DNA of 57,687 nucleotides, taken from Allobosea sp. TND4EK4 (GTDB lineage: Bacteria; Pseudomonadota; Alphaproteobacteria; Rhizobiales; Beijerinckiaceae). A program made the position numbers and the translations under genes. Shown here piece by piece: positions 34,455 through 43,134 of this stretch. The notes beneath the pieces were generated by a model. The model was not told where the DNA came from and searched no databases. It saw only the letters and a program-made list of their open reading frames with translations. The DNA lies in NCBI RefSeq assembly GCF_900156025.1, contig NZ_FTMO01000019.1:1-57687 (forward strand). Direction: 5' to 3'. Every line of letters starts with the position of its first letter. Positions within the stretch are counted from its first letter, which is position 1.

Positions 34455-35351
34455 TTGAACCTGAAATTCCTTGAGACCTTCGTCTGGGTCGCCAGGCTCC
34501 GCAATTTCTCGCTGGCGGCCGAGAAGCTCTGCACGACGCAGGCGGCCGTCTCCAACCGCATCGCGACGCTGGAGCGCGAGCTCGGCGTGCGACTGTTCGA
34601 GCGCGATCTGCGTACCGTGAGCCTGACGCTGCACGGCCAGCGAGCGCTGCCGCAGGCCGAGGCGATCATGCGGCAAGTCGCCGAGCTGGAGCGCTCCATC
34701 GCCGATGCCGGCCAGCTTCGCGGCACGGTGATGATCGGCGCGATCGACTCCATCGTCTATGCCTGGCTGCCGCGGCTGATCGAGCGGGTGAAGGAGAGCT
34801 ACCCGAATGTCGCGATCGACCTGAACGTCGACACCAGCCTGAACCTCGCCCGGCAGATCCAGGATGGGCAGATCGATCTCGGCCTGATCATGGGGCCGGT
34901 GGTCGCTCCCCATATCCGCAACATCGAGCTCTGCGTCTTCGACTGCCTGTGGATCGGTTCGTCCCGGCTGCCGCTCCAGGCGGGCCGGCTCAGCATCGCC
35001 GACCTCTCGGATTATCCGATCTTCGCCTATTCACGGGGCTCGCAGCCGCATCAATCCGTCCTGCGGGCGATCGAGCTCGCCGGTGTCGACCCCGACACCG
35101 TGCGCGTCTTCAATTCGAACTCCCTCGCCACGATTACGCGGCTGATCCGCGACGGCGTCGGCGTCGCCGTGCTGCCGCAGGTGGTGGTGCAGGAGTTCCT
35201 CGACAGCGGGGAACTGCGGACGCTGGATGTCGAGGCGAGGCTCCCGGCCCTGCATTTCCACGCGGTCTATCACGACGACCCCGGCAACACGCTGCCCGCC
35301 CTGATCGCGGACATGGCGGCGGAGATCGCCGCCTCGACGGCTGCCCGCTAG
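34455..35351 (+). CDS. LysR family transcriptional regulator
   Basis: Regulator of about 298 residues. The winged helix (FLETFVWVARLRNFSLAAEKL, seen as NFSLAAEKLCTTQAAVSNRI) is followed by a periplasmic-binding-like effector domain (GTVMIGAIDSIVYAWLPRLI and later GVGVAVLPQVVVQEFL). TTG 34455 gives the normal LysR N-terminus; ATG 34401 is also open. The gene is co-directional with the following nitrilase/ABC/hyu operon, whose upstream region carries a perfect inverted repeat, so local control is likely. Confidence 0.88.
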   Translation: MNLKFLETFVWVARLRNFSLAAEKLCTTQAAVSNRIATLERELGVRLFERDLRTVSLTLHGQRALPQAEAIMRQVAELERSIADAGQLRGTVMIGAIDSIVYAWLPRLIERVKESYPNVAIDLNVDTSLNLARQIQDGQIDLGLIMGPVVAPHIRNIELCVFDCLWIGSSRLPLQAGRLSIADLSDYPIFAYSRGSQPHQSVLRAIELAGVDPDTVRVFNSNSLATITRLIRDGVGVAVLPQVVVQEFLDSGELRTLDVEARLPALHFHAVYHDDPGNTLPALIADMAAEIAASTAAR

Positions 35352-35425
35352 AACGCCGCCGCACGGGTCCGCTGCGGCCGCGAAGGAAAAATCCCGTGAC
35401 GCAGCAACAGGTTGAGTGGTCGTGT

Positions 35426-35448
35426 TCCTGCCTTGTGAGGCGGCAGGA
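35426..35448 (+). terminator. Hairpin after LysR gene, possible terminator
   Basis: TCCTGCC (35426-35432) pairs perfectly with GGCAGGA (35442-35448) across a 9-base loop, 75 bp after the LysR stop. There is no T tract, so it may equally be a processing or regulatory structure. Confidence 0.3.
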
Positions 35449-35472
35449 CATGGTCACCGGCCGGTCATAAGC

Positions 35473-35498
35473 AATTCTTGTCGAGGCGGACAAGAATT
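35473..35498. promoter_or_regulatory. Perfect 10-bp inverted repeat upstream of nitrilase operon
   Basis: AATTCTTGTC (35473-35482) and GACAAGAATT (35489-35498) are perfect complements with a 6-base spacer. The repeat lies about 100 bp before the nitrilase GTG. Its length and symmetry suit a dimeric regulator; the adjacent LysR protein or the GntR protein encoded at 22546 are candidates. A transcript could also fold it, but no T tract follows. Confidence 0.55.
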
Positions 35499-35594
35499 TC
35501 GCGTTTGCCGGGCCAGTTCGGGTTTGGTCTGCTTCTGCACGCCGGGACCGTCGCGCATTCCCGTCGACGCGCGGGCCGTGCCAGGGAGAACGTC

Positions 35595-36401
35595 GTGAAG
35601 GTTTCGCTCATCCAGATGAACTCGCAGGACGACAAGGCCGCGAACCTCAAGACGGCGCGCGCCATGGTCGAGAAGGTCGTCGCCGAGGACCGGCCCGATC
35701 TCATCGTCCTGCCGGAATACTACGCTTTCCTCGACGGCAGCCCGGCCGCCATGCGCGACAGCGCCGAAACCTTCCCGAACGGCGAGAGCTACCGCCTGAT
35801 GTCGGGCCTGGCCGAGAAGCACGGCGTCACCATCCACGCCGGCAGCGTCTGCGAGCGCGACGGGGACGACTACTTCAACACGACGGTCGTTTTCGGGCCG
35901 GACGGCAAGGAGCTGGCCCGCTACCGCAAGATCCACCTCTTCGACGTCGATGCGCCCGGCGGCGTCAGCTACCGCGAGTCCAACATGGTCTCGCGCGGCA
36001 AGGAGGTCGTGACCTACACGGTCGGCGACAAGACCGTCGGCTGCGCGATCTGCTACGACATCCGCTTCCCCGAGCTGTTCCGCAAGCTGCGAGACGCGGG
36101 CGCCGATGTGATCGTCCTGCCCGCCGCCTTCACCCTGATGACCGGCAAGGACCATTGGGAACTGCTGGCCCGGGCCCGCGCCTGCGAGACGCAGACCTGG
36201 TTCCTCGCCACCGGCCAGACCGGCACCCACGCCCAGGGCAAGAACGCCTGCTACGGCCATTCGATGGTGATCAACCCCTGGGGCCACGTCACGGCACAGG
36301 CCTCGGACGGCATCGGCACGACCAGCGGCCGGCTCGACTTCGACTACACCGGCAAGGTCCGCGCCGCGGTGCCCGTTGCCAACCACCACGTCCTCGCCTG
36401 A
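35595..36401 (+). CDS. Carbon-nitrogen hydrolase (nitrilase superfamily) amidase
   Basis: Enzyme of 268 residues with the complete nitrilase-superfamily triad: Glu41 (LPEYYAF), Lys112 (YRKIHLFD) and Cys153 (GCAICYDIRFPE). Overall pattern is that of the Nit/omega-amidase branch, which hydrolyses small amides or N-carbamoyl compounds. GTG 35595 is preceded by AGGGAGAA; the frame is open upstream without support. First gene of an apparent operon with an RraA-like protein, an ABC importer, HyuA/HyuB and a dehydrogenase. It may cleave a carbamoyl or amide group from the imported compound. Confidence 0.9.
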   Translation: MKVSLIQMNSQDDKAANLKTARAMVEKVVAEDRPDLIVLPEYYAFLDGSPAAMRDSAETFPNGESYRLMSGLAEKHGVTIHAGSVCERDGDDYFNTTVVFGPDGKELARYRKIHLFDVDAPGGVSYRESNMVSRGKEVVTYTVGDKTVGCAICYDIRFPELFRKLRDAGADVIVLPAAFTLMTGKDHWELLARARACETQTWFLATGQTGTHAQGKNACYGHSMVINPWGHVTAQASDGIGTTSGRLDFDYTGKVRAAVPVANHHVLA

Positions 36402-36418
36402 GCGGAAAGCGACCTGCC

Positions 36419-37087
36419 ATGTTCATCGTCAACCCGATGCCGGCCCAGATCTCGGGCGACCTGGTCGCCCTCCTGCAGCAATGCGAGGTGGCCACGATCG
36501 GCCATGTGCTGCATTCCGGCTTCGTCGACCGCGAGATCCGCGCGGTCCTGCCGAGCAAGCGCATCGCCGGCACGGCCGTGACGATCCGCATCCCACATGC
36601 GGACTCGACCGCGCTGCACTACCTGACGAAGATGGTCCGTCCGGGCGACGTGGTGGTGATCGACCGCTGCGGCGACGACAAGCACGCCTGCTGGGGCGGA
36701 GTCGTCACCCATGCCATGAAGAACGCCGGCGTCGCCGCCGGCGTCATCGACGGCCCGGCCACCGACTTCTCCGAGATCGTCAAGACCGACATGCCGATGT
36801 GGTGCCGCGGCCCCTCGCCGATCACCACCAAGATCCTCGGCACCGAGGGGGCGATCAACGTGCCGGTCAGTGTCGGCGGCCAGACGATCGAGCCGGGCGA
36901 CGCGGTGCTCTGCGACGAAAGCGGCGTGGTCGTGCTGAAGGCGGCCGCGGCGGAAGCCTATGCCCGCCGTGCGATCGAAATGCAGCAGCAGGAGCTCGTG
37001 CTGCTGGAGCGCCTGCGCAAGGGCGAGAAGCTGCCCGACATCTCGGGCGCTACCAAGATGGTGGAGGAGAAGCTGGCAAAGGCCTGA
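36419..37087 (+). CDS. RraA / HMG-CHA aldolase family protein
   Basis: Protein of 222 residues of the fold shared by RraA and 4-hydroxy-4-methyl-2-oxoglutarate aldolase. The region GVIDGPATDFSEI aligns with the family's DGxxRD metal and substrate site, but the arginine is Thr115; Asp116 is kept. This may mean a different substrate or a non-aldolase role. It starts 17 bp after the nitrilase gene and precedes the importer genes by 71 bp. In this context it probably acts on a 2-oxo acid or hydroxy acid product, which is inference. Confidence 0.85.
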   Translation: MFIVNPMPAQISGDLVALLQQCEVATIGHVLHSGFVDREIRAVLPSKRIAGTAVTIRIPHADSTALHYLTKMVRPGDVVVIDRCGDDKHACWGGVVTHAMKNAGVAAGVIDGPATDFSEIVKTDMPMWCRGPSPITTKILGTEGAINVPVSVGGQTIEPGDAVLCDESGVVVLKAAAAEAYARRAIEMQQQELVLLERLRKGEKLPDISGATKMVEEKLAKA

Positions 37088-37158
37088 ACATCTGCGTGTT
37101 TCTATCATGACGGGCGCCATAACGAAGCCCGCACAACCATAACAGAGGGGATCACCGC

Positions 37159-38205
37159 ATGAAGATTTCGACGACTTTCACCCTGTCCGCGCTGCTTCTG
37201 GCCGGCGTCTCGACGCAGGCGCTCGCCCAGCAGCAGACCGTTACGGTCATGGGCTATTCCGGCCTGTTCCAGGAGCGCTACACCAAGGCCGTGGTCGAGC
37301 CTTTCATGAAGGCCAATCCCGGCATCAAGGTCGAGTATTTCCCGATGCCGAACTCGGCCCAGATGCTCGGCACGCTGCGGGCGCAGAAGGCCGCGCCCCA
37401 GGCCGACGTGGTGATCATGGACGTCTCGGTCTCGAAGGCCGCGACCGACGAGAAGCTCCTGACCAAGATCGACGAGAAGGTCTCCAAGAACGTTGCCGAT
37501 CTCTACCCCAACGCCCGCATCGCCGATGTCGACGGGGTGGCCGTGACCTTTGACAATCTCGTGATGCTCTACAACGCCGACCAGGTGAAAAGCGCCCCGA
37601 CGAGCTGGCTCGACATGGCCAAGCCGGAGTTCAAGGGCAAGGTTGCGATCCCCGGCATGCCCGACATCCAGGGCCTCTCCCTCGTCCTGATCCTCGACAA
37701 GGCCGGCGGTGGCGCCGACTACCTCAAGAGTGTCGACAAGGGCATCGCCGCGATGGGCGAGATCGCCCCGAGCGTCCAGACCTGGGAGCCCAAGCCGGAG
37801 GTCTATCCGGTGATCATTTCCGGGCAGGCGGTGATCGGCGCCGGCTGGAACGCCCGCGCCCAGGTCAATGCGGACACCTCCGGCGGCAAGCTCAAGGCGA
37901 TCCTCCCCAAGGAAGGCAGCGTCTTCCAGATCAACACGATCAACTATGTCGCGAACGGACCGGGCAAGGACGCCGGCGCCAAGTTCATCGACTACGCTCT
38001 CTCGCCGGAGGCCCAGAAGGCCTTCACCGAGAGCATGTTCTACGCCCCGACCAACGCCAAGGCGCAGATCTCGGAGGCCGCCATCGCCCGCACCGCGGTG
38101 AAGTCGATGGACAAGGTCATTCCGGTCGACTGGATCGCGCTCGCCAAGGTCCGTGAGCCGATCATGGAGCAGTGGCGCCGCAAGGTGATCCCGCTGAGCC
38201 GCTGA
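37159..38205 (+). CDS. ABC importer periplasmic substrate-binding protein (PotD-like)
   Basis: Solute-binding protein of 348 residues. A Sec-type signal peptide (MKISTTFTLSALLLAGVSTQALA) is followed by a mature protein starting QQQTVTVMGYSG. It belongs to the same extracellular-solute-binding group as the protein at 9971 but is clearly divergent, including a Sec instead of a Tat-like leader. GAGGGG lies upstream of ATG. ATPase and two permease genes follow. The ligand is unknown; the neighbouring amidase and hydantoinase-type genes suggest an N-containing small molecule. Confidence 0.92.
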   Translation: MKISTTFTLSALLLAGVSTQALAQQQTVTVMGYSGLFQERYTKAVVEPFMKANPGIKVEYFPMPNSAQMLGTLRAQKAAPQADVVIMDVSVSKAATDEKLLTKIDEKVSKNVADLYPNARIADVDGVAVTFDNLVMLYNADQVKSAPTSWLDMAKPEFKGKVAIPGMPDIQGLSLVLILDKAGGGADYLKSVDKGIAAMGEIAPSVQTWEPKPEVYPVIISGQAVIGAGWNARAQVNADTSGGKLKAILPKEGSVFQINTINYVANGPGKDAGAKFIDYALSPEAQKAFTESMFYAPTNAKAQISEAAIARTAVKSMDKVIPVDWIALAKVREPIMEQWRRKVIPLSR

Positions 38206-38233
38206 TCGTTCCACGCAAGGCAGGAGCAGAGCG

Positions 38234-39277
38234 ATGGCCGAGCACGGCTTCCTCTCCATTCGCGGGCTGACGAAGCGCTATGCCGGCTTCACGGCCGTCG
38301 ACGGGCTCGATCTCGAAGTGCCGAAGGGCGATCTCGTCGCCTTTCTCGGCCCTTCGGGCTGCGGCAAGACGACCTCGCTCAGGATGATCGCCGGCCTCGT
38401 GCCGGCGACCTCCGGCCGGATCGTCGTCGGTGGGCAGGACCTCACCACCGTCGAGACGCATCGGCGCGACATGGGGCTGGTCTTCCAGAGCTATGCGCTG
38501 TTCCCGCATATGAGCATCGCGAAGAACGTCGCCTTCGGCCTCGAGATGCGAAAAGTCCCGAAGGACGAGATCGCCCGGCGGGTGAAGGAGGCGATCGCCC
38601 TCGTGCACCTGACCGGCAAGGAGGAACAGAGGCCGGCCCAGCTTTCCGGCGGCCAGCAGCAGCGCGTGGCACTGGCGCGCGCGCTGGTGATCAGGCCCTC
38701 GATCCTGCTGCTCGACGAGCCGCTCTCCAATCTCGACGCGAAGCTGCGCGACGAGATGCGCAACGAAATCCGCGACATCCAGCAGCGCCTCGGCATCACC
38801 GCGATCTTCGTCACGCATGATCAGGGCGAGGCCCTGACCATGTGCGACAAGGTGGTGGTGATGAACCAGGGCCGGCTGGAGCAGATCGGCACGCCGGTCG
38901 ATCTCTATGAGCGCCCGGCGACGGCCTTCGTCGCGAGCTTCGTCGGCCGTACCAACCGCCTCAAGGCCGTGGCCAGGGACGGGGCCGCCGACTTCGCCGG
39001 CCAAACGGTGCCGGCGCCGGGCCTCAGCGGGCCGGTCGAGGTGATGATCCGCCCGCACCGGGTCGCCCTGGCGACGTCGGGCGGGGAGGGGGTCCCCGGC
39101 AGGATCGCGCGCGCGATCTTCTCGGGCGACATCCTGCAATATGACGTCGACGTCGCCGGCCAGATCGTCTCTGTCGAGCTTGCGACGCGGGGCGGCGAGA
39201 CGGTGCTGGAGCCCGGCACGCCTGTCAGCCTCTCCTGGCGGCCGCAGGACGTCTTCGTCTACGGAGCGGCGGCGTGA
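38234..39277 (+). CDS. ABC importer ATPase (PotA type)
   Basis: ATPase of 347 residues with GPSGCGKTT, VFQSYALFPHMSI, LSGGQQQRVALARAL, LLLDEPLSNLD and FVTHDQGEA, followed by a TOBE domain (IRPHRVAL, PVSLSWRPQDVFVY). AGGAGCAGAGCG precedes ATG. It overlaps the next permease by 4 bp (GTGA). It energises the second Pot-type importer of the window. Confidence 0.93.
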   Translation: MAEHGFLSIRGLTKRYAGFTAVDGLDLEVPKGDLVAFLGPSGCGKTTSLRMIAGLVPATSGRIVVGGQDLTTVETHRRDMGLVFQSYALFPHMSIAKNVAFGLEMRKVPKDEIARRVKEAIALVHLTGKEEQRPAQLSGGQQQRVALARALVIRPSILLLDEPLSNLDAKLRDEMRNEIRDIQQRLGITAIFVTHDQGEALTMCDKVVVMNQGRLEQIGTPVDLYERPATAFVASFVGRTNRLKAVARDGAADFAGQTVPAPGLSGPVEVMIRPHRVALATSGGEGVPGRIARAIFSGDILQYDVDVAGQIVSVELATRGGETVLEPGTPVSLSWRPQDVFVYGAAA

Positions 39278-40158
39278 GTGCCGCTGCCGGCTTGGCCGCG
39301 CCGATCGCTTCCGCGCCGAAGCGGGGCAGCGGCTTCGGGCTCGCGGTGGCCCTTCTGGCGCCGATCGCGCTGGTCAATGCCGCCGGATTCCTGCTGCCGG
39401 TGCTGAACCTCGCCCGCATGTCCTTCTACGAGGTCGAGCCGACCGGGACGATGCGCGAGGTCTACACCCTCGCCACCTGGGCGAAGCTGATCACCGACAG
39501 CTTCTATGGCGAACTTCTCCTGAACAGCATCACCGTCAGCCTCGGAATCACGCTCCTGACGCTGCTCTGCTCCTATCCGATCGCGCTCTATCTGCACCGC
39601 TCCAGCGGCACCTGGAAGACGATCCTGCTCGTGCTGGTAATCTCGCCGCTGCTGACCTCGGCGGTGGTCCGCACCTATGGCTGGATCGCGATCCTGTCCG
39701 ACAGCGGCCTCGTCAACAACGGCCTGGCCGCGCTCGGCCTCGCGCGGATCAGGCTGATGTTCAACCAGATCGGCGTCACCATCGGCCTGACCGAAATCCT
39801 GATGCCCTACATGATCCTCGCGCTGCTCGCCGGTTTCGGCCGGCTCGATCCGCGCATCGAGGAGGCGGCCTCGACCTTGGGTGCGCCGCCCTTCACCGTC
39901 TTCCGCCGCATCATCCTGCCGCTGACGCTGCCTGGGATCGCGCTCGGCTGCCTGCTCTGCTTCGTGCTGGCGGTCTCGTCCTTCATCACGCCGAAGCTGC
40001 TCGGCGGCGGCCGCGTCTTCCTGCTGGCGACCGAGATCTATGACCAGGCCATCGTGACGCTGAACTGGCCGCTGGCCGCGACGCTTTCGCTGATCGTGCT
40101 CGGCGTCTTCGGCGGCGCGCTGGTGCTCTACACCCGCGCCTTGCGCGCGATCATGTGA
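39274..40158 (+). CDS. ABC importer permease (PotB type)
   Basis: Inner-membrane permease of 294 residues with about six hydrophobic segments and the EAA-like loop EEAASTLGAPPFTVFRRIILP. The GTG start overlaps the ATPase stop (39274-39277). The first 20 residues are a short cytoplasmic leader. Confidence 0.92.
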   Translation: MSAAAGLAAPIASAPKRGSGFGLAVALLAPIALVNAAGFLLPVLNLARMSFYEVEPTGTMREVYTLATWAKLITDSFYGELLLNSITVSLGITLLTLLCSYPIALYLHRSSGTWKTILLVLVISPLLTSAVVRTYGWIAILSDSGLVNNGLAALGLARIRLMFNQIGVTIGLTEILMPYMILALLAGFGRLDPRIEEAASTLGAPPFTVFRRIILPLTLPGIALGCLLCFVLAVSSFITPKLLGGGRVFLLATEIYDQAIVTLNWPLAATLSLIVLGVFGGALVLYTRALRAIM

Positions 40159-40170
40159 GGGAGGTGGCCT

Positions 40171-40965
40171 ATGGATGAACGTCCCGTCTCCCTCACGCTG
40201 AAGCTGCTCGCCCTGGCGATGTTCGTCTTCTTGCTGGCGCCGCTGATCGTCGTCGTGCCGATCTCCTTTTCGGGCGACGCCTATATGACCTTCCCGCCGA
40301 CGAGCTGGAGCCTGAAATGGTATCCGGCGATCTTCAAGGACGGGACGATGACGGCGGCCTTCTGGACCAGCATCGTGCTGGCCTGTGTCGTCACCGCCTT
40401 GAGCCTGCTGATTGCGCTGCCGGCCGCCTGGTGCCTCGTGCGCCTGAAGCCGCGTGGCGCCGAGGTGATGTCGAGCCTGTTCACCGCGCCGCTTCTGCTG
40501 CCGACCATCGTGCTCGGCCTCGCCATCCTGATCGTCTTTGCCCGCTTCGGCCTGCTCGCGACCTTCCCGGGTCTGGTTGCGGCGCATCTCATCGTGACGC
40601 TTCCCTATGCGCTCAGGGTGCTGGCGACGGCGCTGGCGACCCTGCCGCTGGCGGTGGAGGAGGCTGCCGCGACGCTGGGAGCCTCGCCGCTCACGGTGTT
40701 CCGCCGCATCACCCTGCCGATGATGAAATCAGGCCTGATCGGCACGACGGCGCTGTGCTTCCTCGTCTCCTTCGACGAGGTCGTGCTCTCGCTCTTCATG
40801 ACCGGCCCGCGCATCCAGACGCTGCCGGTCGCGATGTACCACCATGTCGAGCAGCAGGCGGATCCGCTCGTCGCGGCTCTCTCCGTGCTGCTCGTCGTCC
40901 TCACCCTTCTCGTCGTGCTCGTGGTCGACCGCACCTCCGGTCTGGCCAAGACCTTCGTGAAATGA
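40171..40965 (+). CDS. ABC importer permease (PotC type)
   Basis: Permease of 264 residues with six membrane segments and the EAA-like loop EEAAATLGASPLTVFRRITLP. GAGGGAGG lies upstream of ATG 40171. It completes the importer; a 110-bp gap with two hairpins separates it from hyuA. Confidence 0.92.
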   Translation: MDERPVSLTLKLLALAMFVFLLAPLIVVVPISFSGDAYMTFPPTSWSLKWYPAIFKDGTMTAAFWTSIVLACVVTALSLLIALPAAWCLVRLKPRGAEVMSSLFTAPLLLPTIVLGLAILIVFARFGLLATFPGLVAAHLIVTLPYALRVLATALATLPLAVEEAAATLGASPLTVFRRITLPMMKSGLIGTTALCFLVSFDEVVLSLFMTGPRIQTLPVAMYHHVEQQADPLVAALSVLLVVLTLLVVLVVDRTSGLAKTFVK

Positions 40966-41034
40966 CCGCCATGCCCGAGCATTCCGGCGCGTAGAGCGCG
41001 CCAGACGTACTGCACCGCCTTTTAGACCACCCGA

Positions 41035-41057
41035 CCCGCTCGCCGACCGCGAGCGGG
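41035..41057 (+). other. GC-rich hairpin just upstream of hyuA
   Basis: CCCGCTCGC (41035-41043) and GCGAGCGGG (41049-41057) form a perfect 9-bp stem with a 5-base loop, ending 18 bases before the chosen GTG start. A weaker stem lies at 40988-41004 (GGCGCG/CGCGCC). No T tract follows either. They may modulate transcription or mRNA stability between the importer and hyu genes. Confidence 0.4.
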
Positions 41058-41075
41058 AACCCTGGAGCCTTGCCC

Positions 41076-43124
41076 GTGGAACCCGACATCCGCATCGCCG
41101 TCGATATCGGCGGCACCTTCACCGACATCGAAATCCTCGACGCCGAATCCGGCGCCATCCACCAGATCAAGACCCCCAGCACCCCGTCCGATCCTTCCGT
41201 CGGCCTGCTGACCGGCATCCGCCAGGCCTCGGAGCGCTTCGGCTTCCCGATGGAGGCCGTCCAATACCTCCTTCACGGCACGACGATCGCCACCAATGCG
41301 GTGCTGGAGCGCAAGCTGCCGCTCGGCGCGGTCATCACCACCGCCGGCTTCGAGGACGTCATGCAGATCGGCCGCCATGGCCGCACCGACGTCTACGCCA
41401 TCACGCTCGCCCAGCCCGCCCCTCTCGTCGCCCGCCGGCTCTGCTTCGGCGTGACCGAGCGGGTAAACGCGGCGGGCGAGGTGACCGTGCCGCTCGACGA
41501 GGCAGGCGTGCGCCGCGTCGCGGCCCAGATCGCCGAGGCCGGAGCGAAATCCGTCGCTGTCTGCCTGCTCCACGCCTATGCCAACCCGGCCCATGAGCGC
41601 CGCATCGGCGAGATCCTGAGCGAGGCTCTGCCCGGCGTGGCGGTGACGCTGGCTTCCGACATCTCCCCCGAGATCCGCGAATACGAGCGCATGTCGACCA
41701 CGGCGCTCAACGCCATGCTGGTCCCGATCGTCCAGCGCTACACTGACCGGCTGGCGGGGTGCCTCAAGGAGGAATTGCCAGAGGCGCAGGTCTATCTCGT
41801 GCAGTCGAACGGCGGCGTCGCCGGCCTCGCCAAGGCCGGGCGCGAACCGGCCCGCCTGCTGCTCTCCGGCCCCAGCGGCGGCGCGGCGGCGGCAAAGCGC
41901 CTGTCCGCCACGCTGGACGAGCCGAACCTCGTCGCCGTCGACATGGGCGGCACATCCTTCGACGTTTCCGTCGTCCATGACGGCGAGGTCGCCATGGTCA
42001 ACGAGGGCGAGGTCGACGGCCTGCCCGTCCGCCTGCCGATGATCGAGATGCGGACCATCGGCGCCGGCGGCGGCTCCATCGCCTGGGTCGACGAGGGTGG
42101 GCGCCTGCGCATCGGCCCGCATTCGGCCGGCGCTGATCCCGGCCCCGCCTGCTACGGCAAGGGCGGCACCCAGTTCACGGTCACCGACGCCAATCTCCTG
42201 CTCGGCCGGCTCGATGGGACGAGCTTCATGGGCGGCGCCATGCCGCTCGACCCCGAGGCGGCCCGCCAGGCGGCGGAGCCGATCGCGGCGCGCCTCGGCC
42301 TCACCATCGACCAGGTCGCGGCCGGCGTGATCGACGTCGCCAATTCGGCGCTCGCAACCGCGACCCGGCTCTCGCTCTTCGAAAAGGGCATGGACCCCGA
42401 GGATTTCGCGCTGCTGTCGTTTGGTGGCGCCGGCGGCGTCCATGCCTGCGAGGTGGCCGAGGAGCTCGGCATTCGCCGCGTCGTCTTCCCGGCTCATGCC
42501 TCGACGCTCTCGGCATGGGGCATCCTCTGGTCCGACATCGCTCATGATCTCAGTGCCACGCAGATCGGCCTGCTGAGCGACGTGGCGCCAGCCCTCTCGC
42601 GCACCGCGGAGCGCCTCGTCGCCGATGCCCGCGCGCTGCTTTTGGAAGACGGCGTGCCCGAGGCAGCGCAGCGCTTCGAATGGGCGCTCGACCTGCGCTA
42701 TGCCGGACAGGCCTTCGATCTGCGCGTCCCGCTCGCCGGTGCGGATTTCTCAGCCCCCGGCGTCGAGACGGCGACGGCCGCCTTCCACGCCCTGCACCGC
42801 CAGCGCTTTTCCTATGACGAGCCCTCCGTGCCGGTGGAAACGGTGGCGCTTCGTCTGAAGGCGGTCGGCGCGCTGGCCAAACCCACTGCGGTGTCCACCG
42901 AGGCTGCGCTCGCCGCGCCGTCCGGGCGCAGCCGCCCGGTCCATGGCCGCCACGGCCCCCTCGCCACGCCGGTGCGCGACCGCGATTCCATCGGCACCAC
43001 CGAGCCGGTCACCGGCCCGGTTGTGGTCGAGGAGCCCTATACCTCGATCTACCTGCCGGCTGGCTGGTCCATCCTCGCCCATGCCTCCGGCGCGCTCGTC
43101 GCCGACCGTCTCGCCAGCCATTGA
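41076..43124 (+). CDS. hyuA: Hydantoinase/oxoprolinase family subunit A
   Basis: Protein of 682 residues of the ATP-dependent hydantoinase/5-oxoprolinase/acetone carboxylase A family. Actin-like nucleotide-binding motifs are present: AVDIGGTFTDIEIL near the N-terminus and VAVDMGGTSFDVSVV at about residue 288. A HACEVAEELG segment follows. I chose GTG 41076, with GGAG 8 bases upstream; TTG 41070 is 2 codons earlier. HyuB follows at 10 bp, giving the usual heteromeric enzyme. Members use ATP to open cyclic amides or carboxylate ketones; which applies here is unknown. Confidence 0.92.
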   Translation: MEPDIRIAVDIGGTFTDIEILDAESGAIHQIKTPSTPSDPSVGLLTGIRQASERFGFPMEAVQYLLHGTTIATNAVLERKLPLGAVITTAGFEDVMQIGRHGRTDVYAITLAQPAPLVARRLCFGVTERVNAAGEVTVPLDEAGVRRVAAQIAEAGAKSVAVCLLHAYANPAHERRIGEILSEALPGVAVTLASDISPEIREYERMSTTALNAMLVPIVQRYTDRLAGCLKEELPEAQVYLVQSNGGVAGLAKAGREPARLLLSGPSGGAAAAKRLSATLDEPNLVAVDMGGTSFDVSVVHDGEVAMVNEGEVDGLPVRLPMIEMRTIGAGGGSIAWVDEGGRLRIGPHSAGADPGPACYGKGGTQFTVTDANLLLGRLDGTSFMGGAMPLDPEAARQAAEPIAARLGLTIDQVAAGVIDVANSALATATRLSLFEKGMDPEDFALLSFGGAGGVHACEVAEELGIRRVVFPAHASTLSAWGILWSDIAHDLSATQIGLLSDVAPALSRTAERLVADARALLLEDGVPEAAQRFEWALDLRYAGQAFDLRVPLAGADFSAPGVETATAAFHALHRQRFSYDEPSVPVETVALRLKAVGALAKPTAVSTEAALAAPSGRSRPVHGRHGPLATPVRDRDSIGTTEPVTGPVVVEEPYTSIYLPAGWSILAHASGALVADRLASH

Positions 43125-43134
43125 GGGGCACGTC

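Noticed and set aside
35478..35594. Upstream extension of the nitrilase frame (ATG 35478)
   Set aside because: It runs through the perfect inverted repeat and lacks family resemblance; GTG 35595 has AGGGAGAA and starts the conserved sequence.
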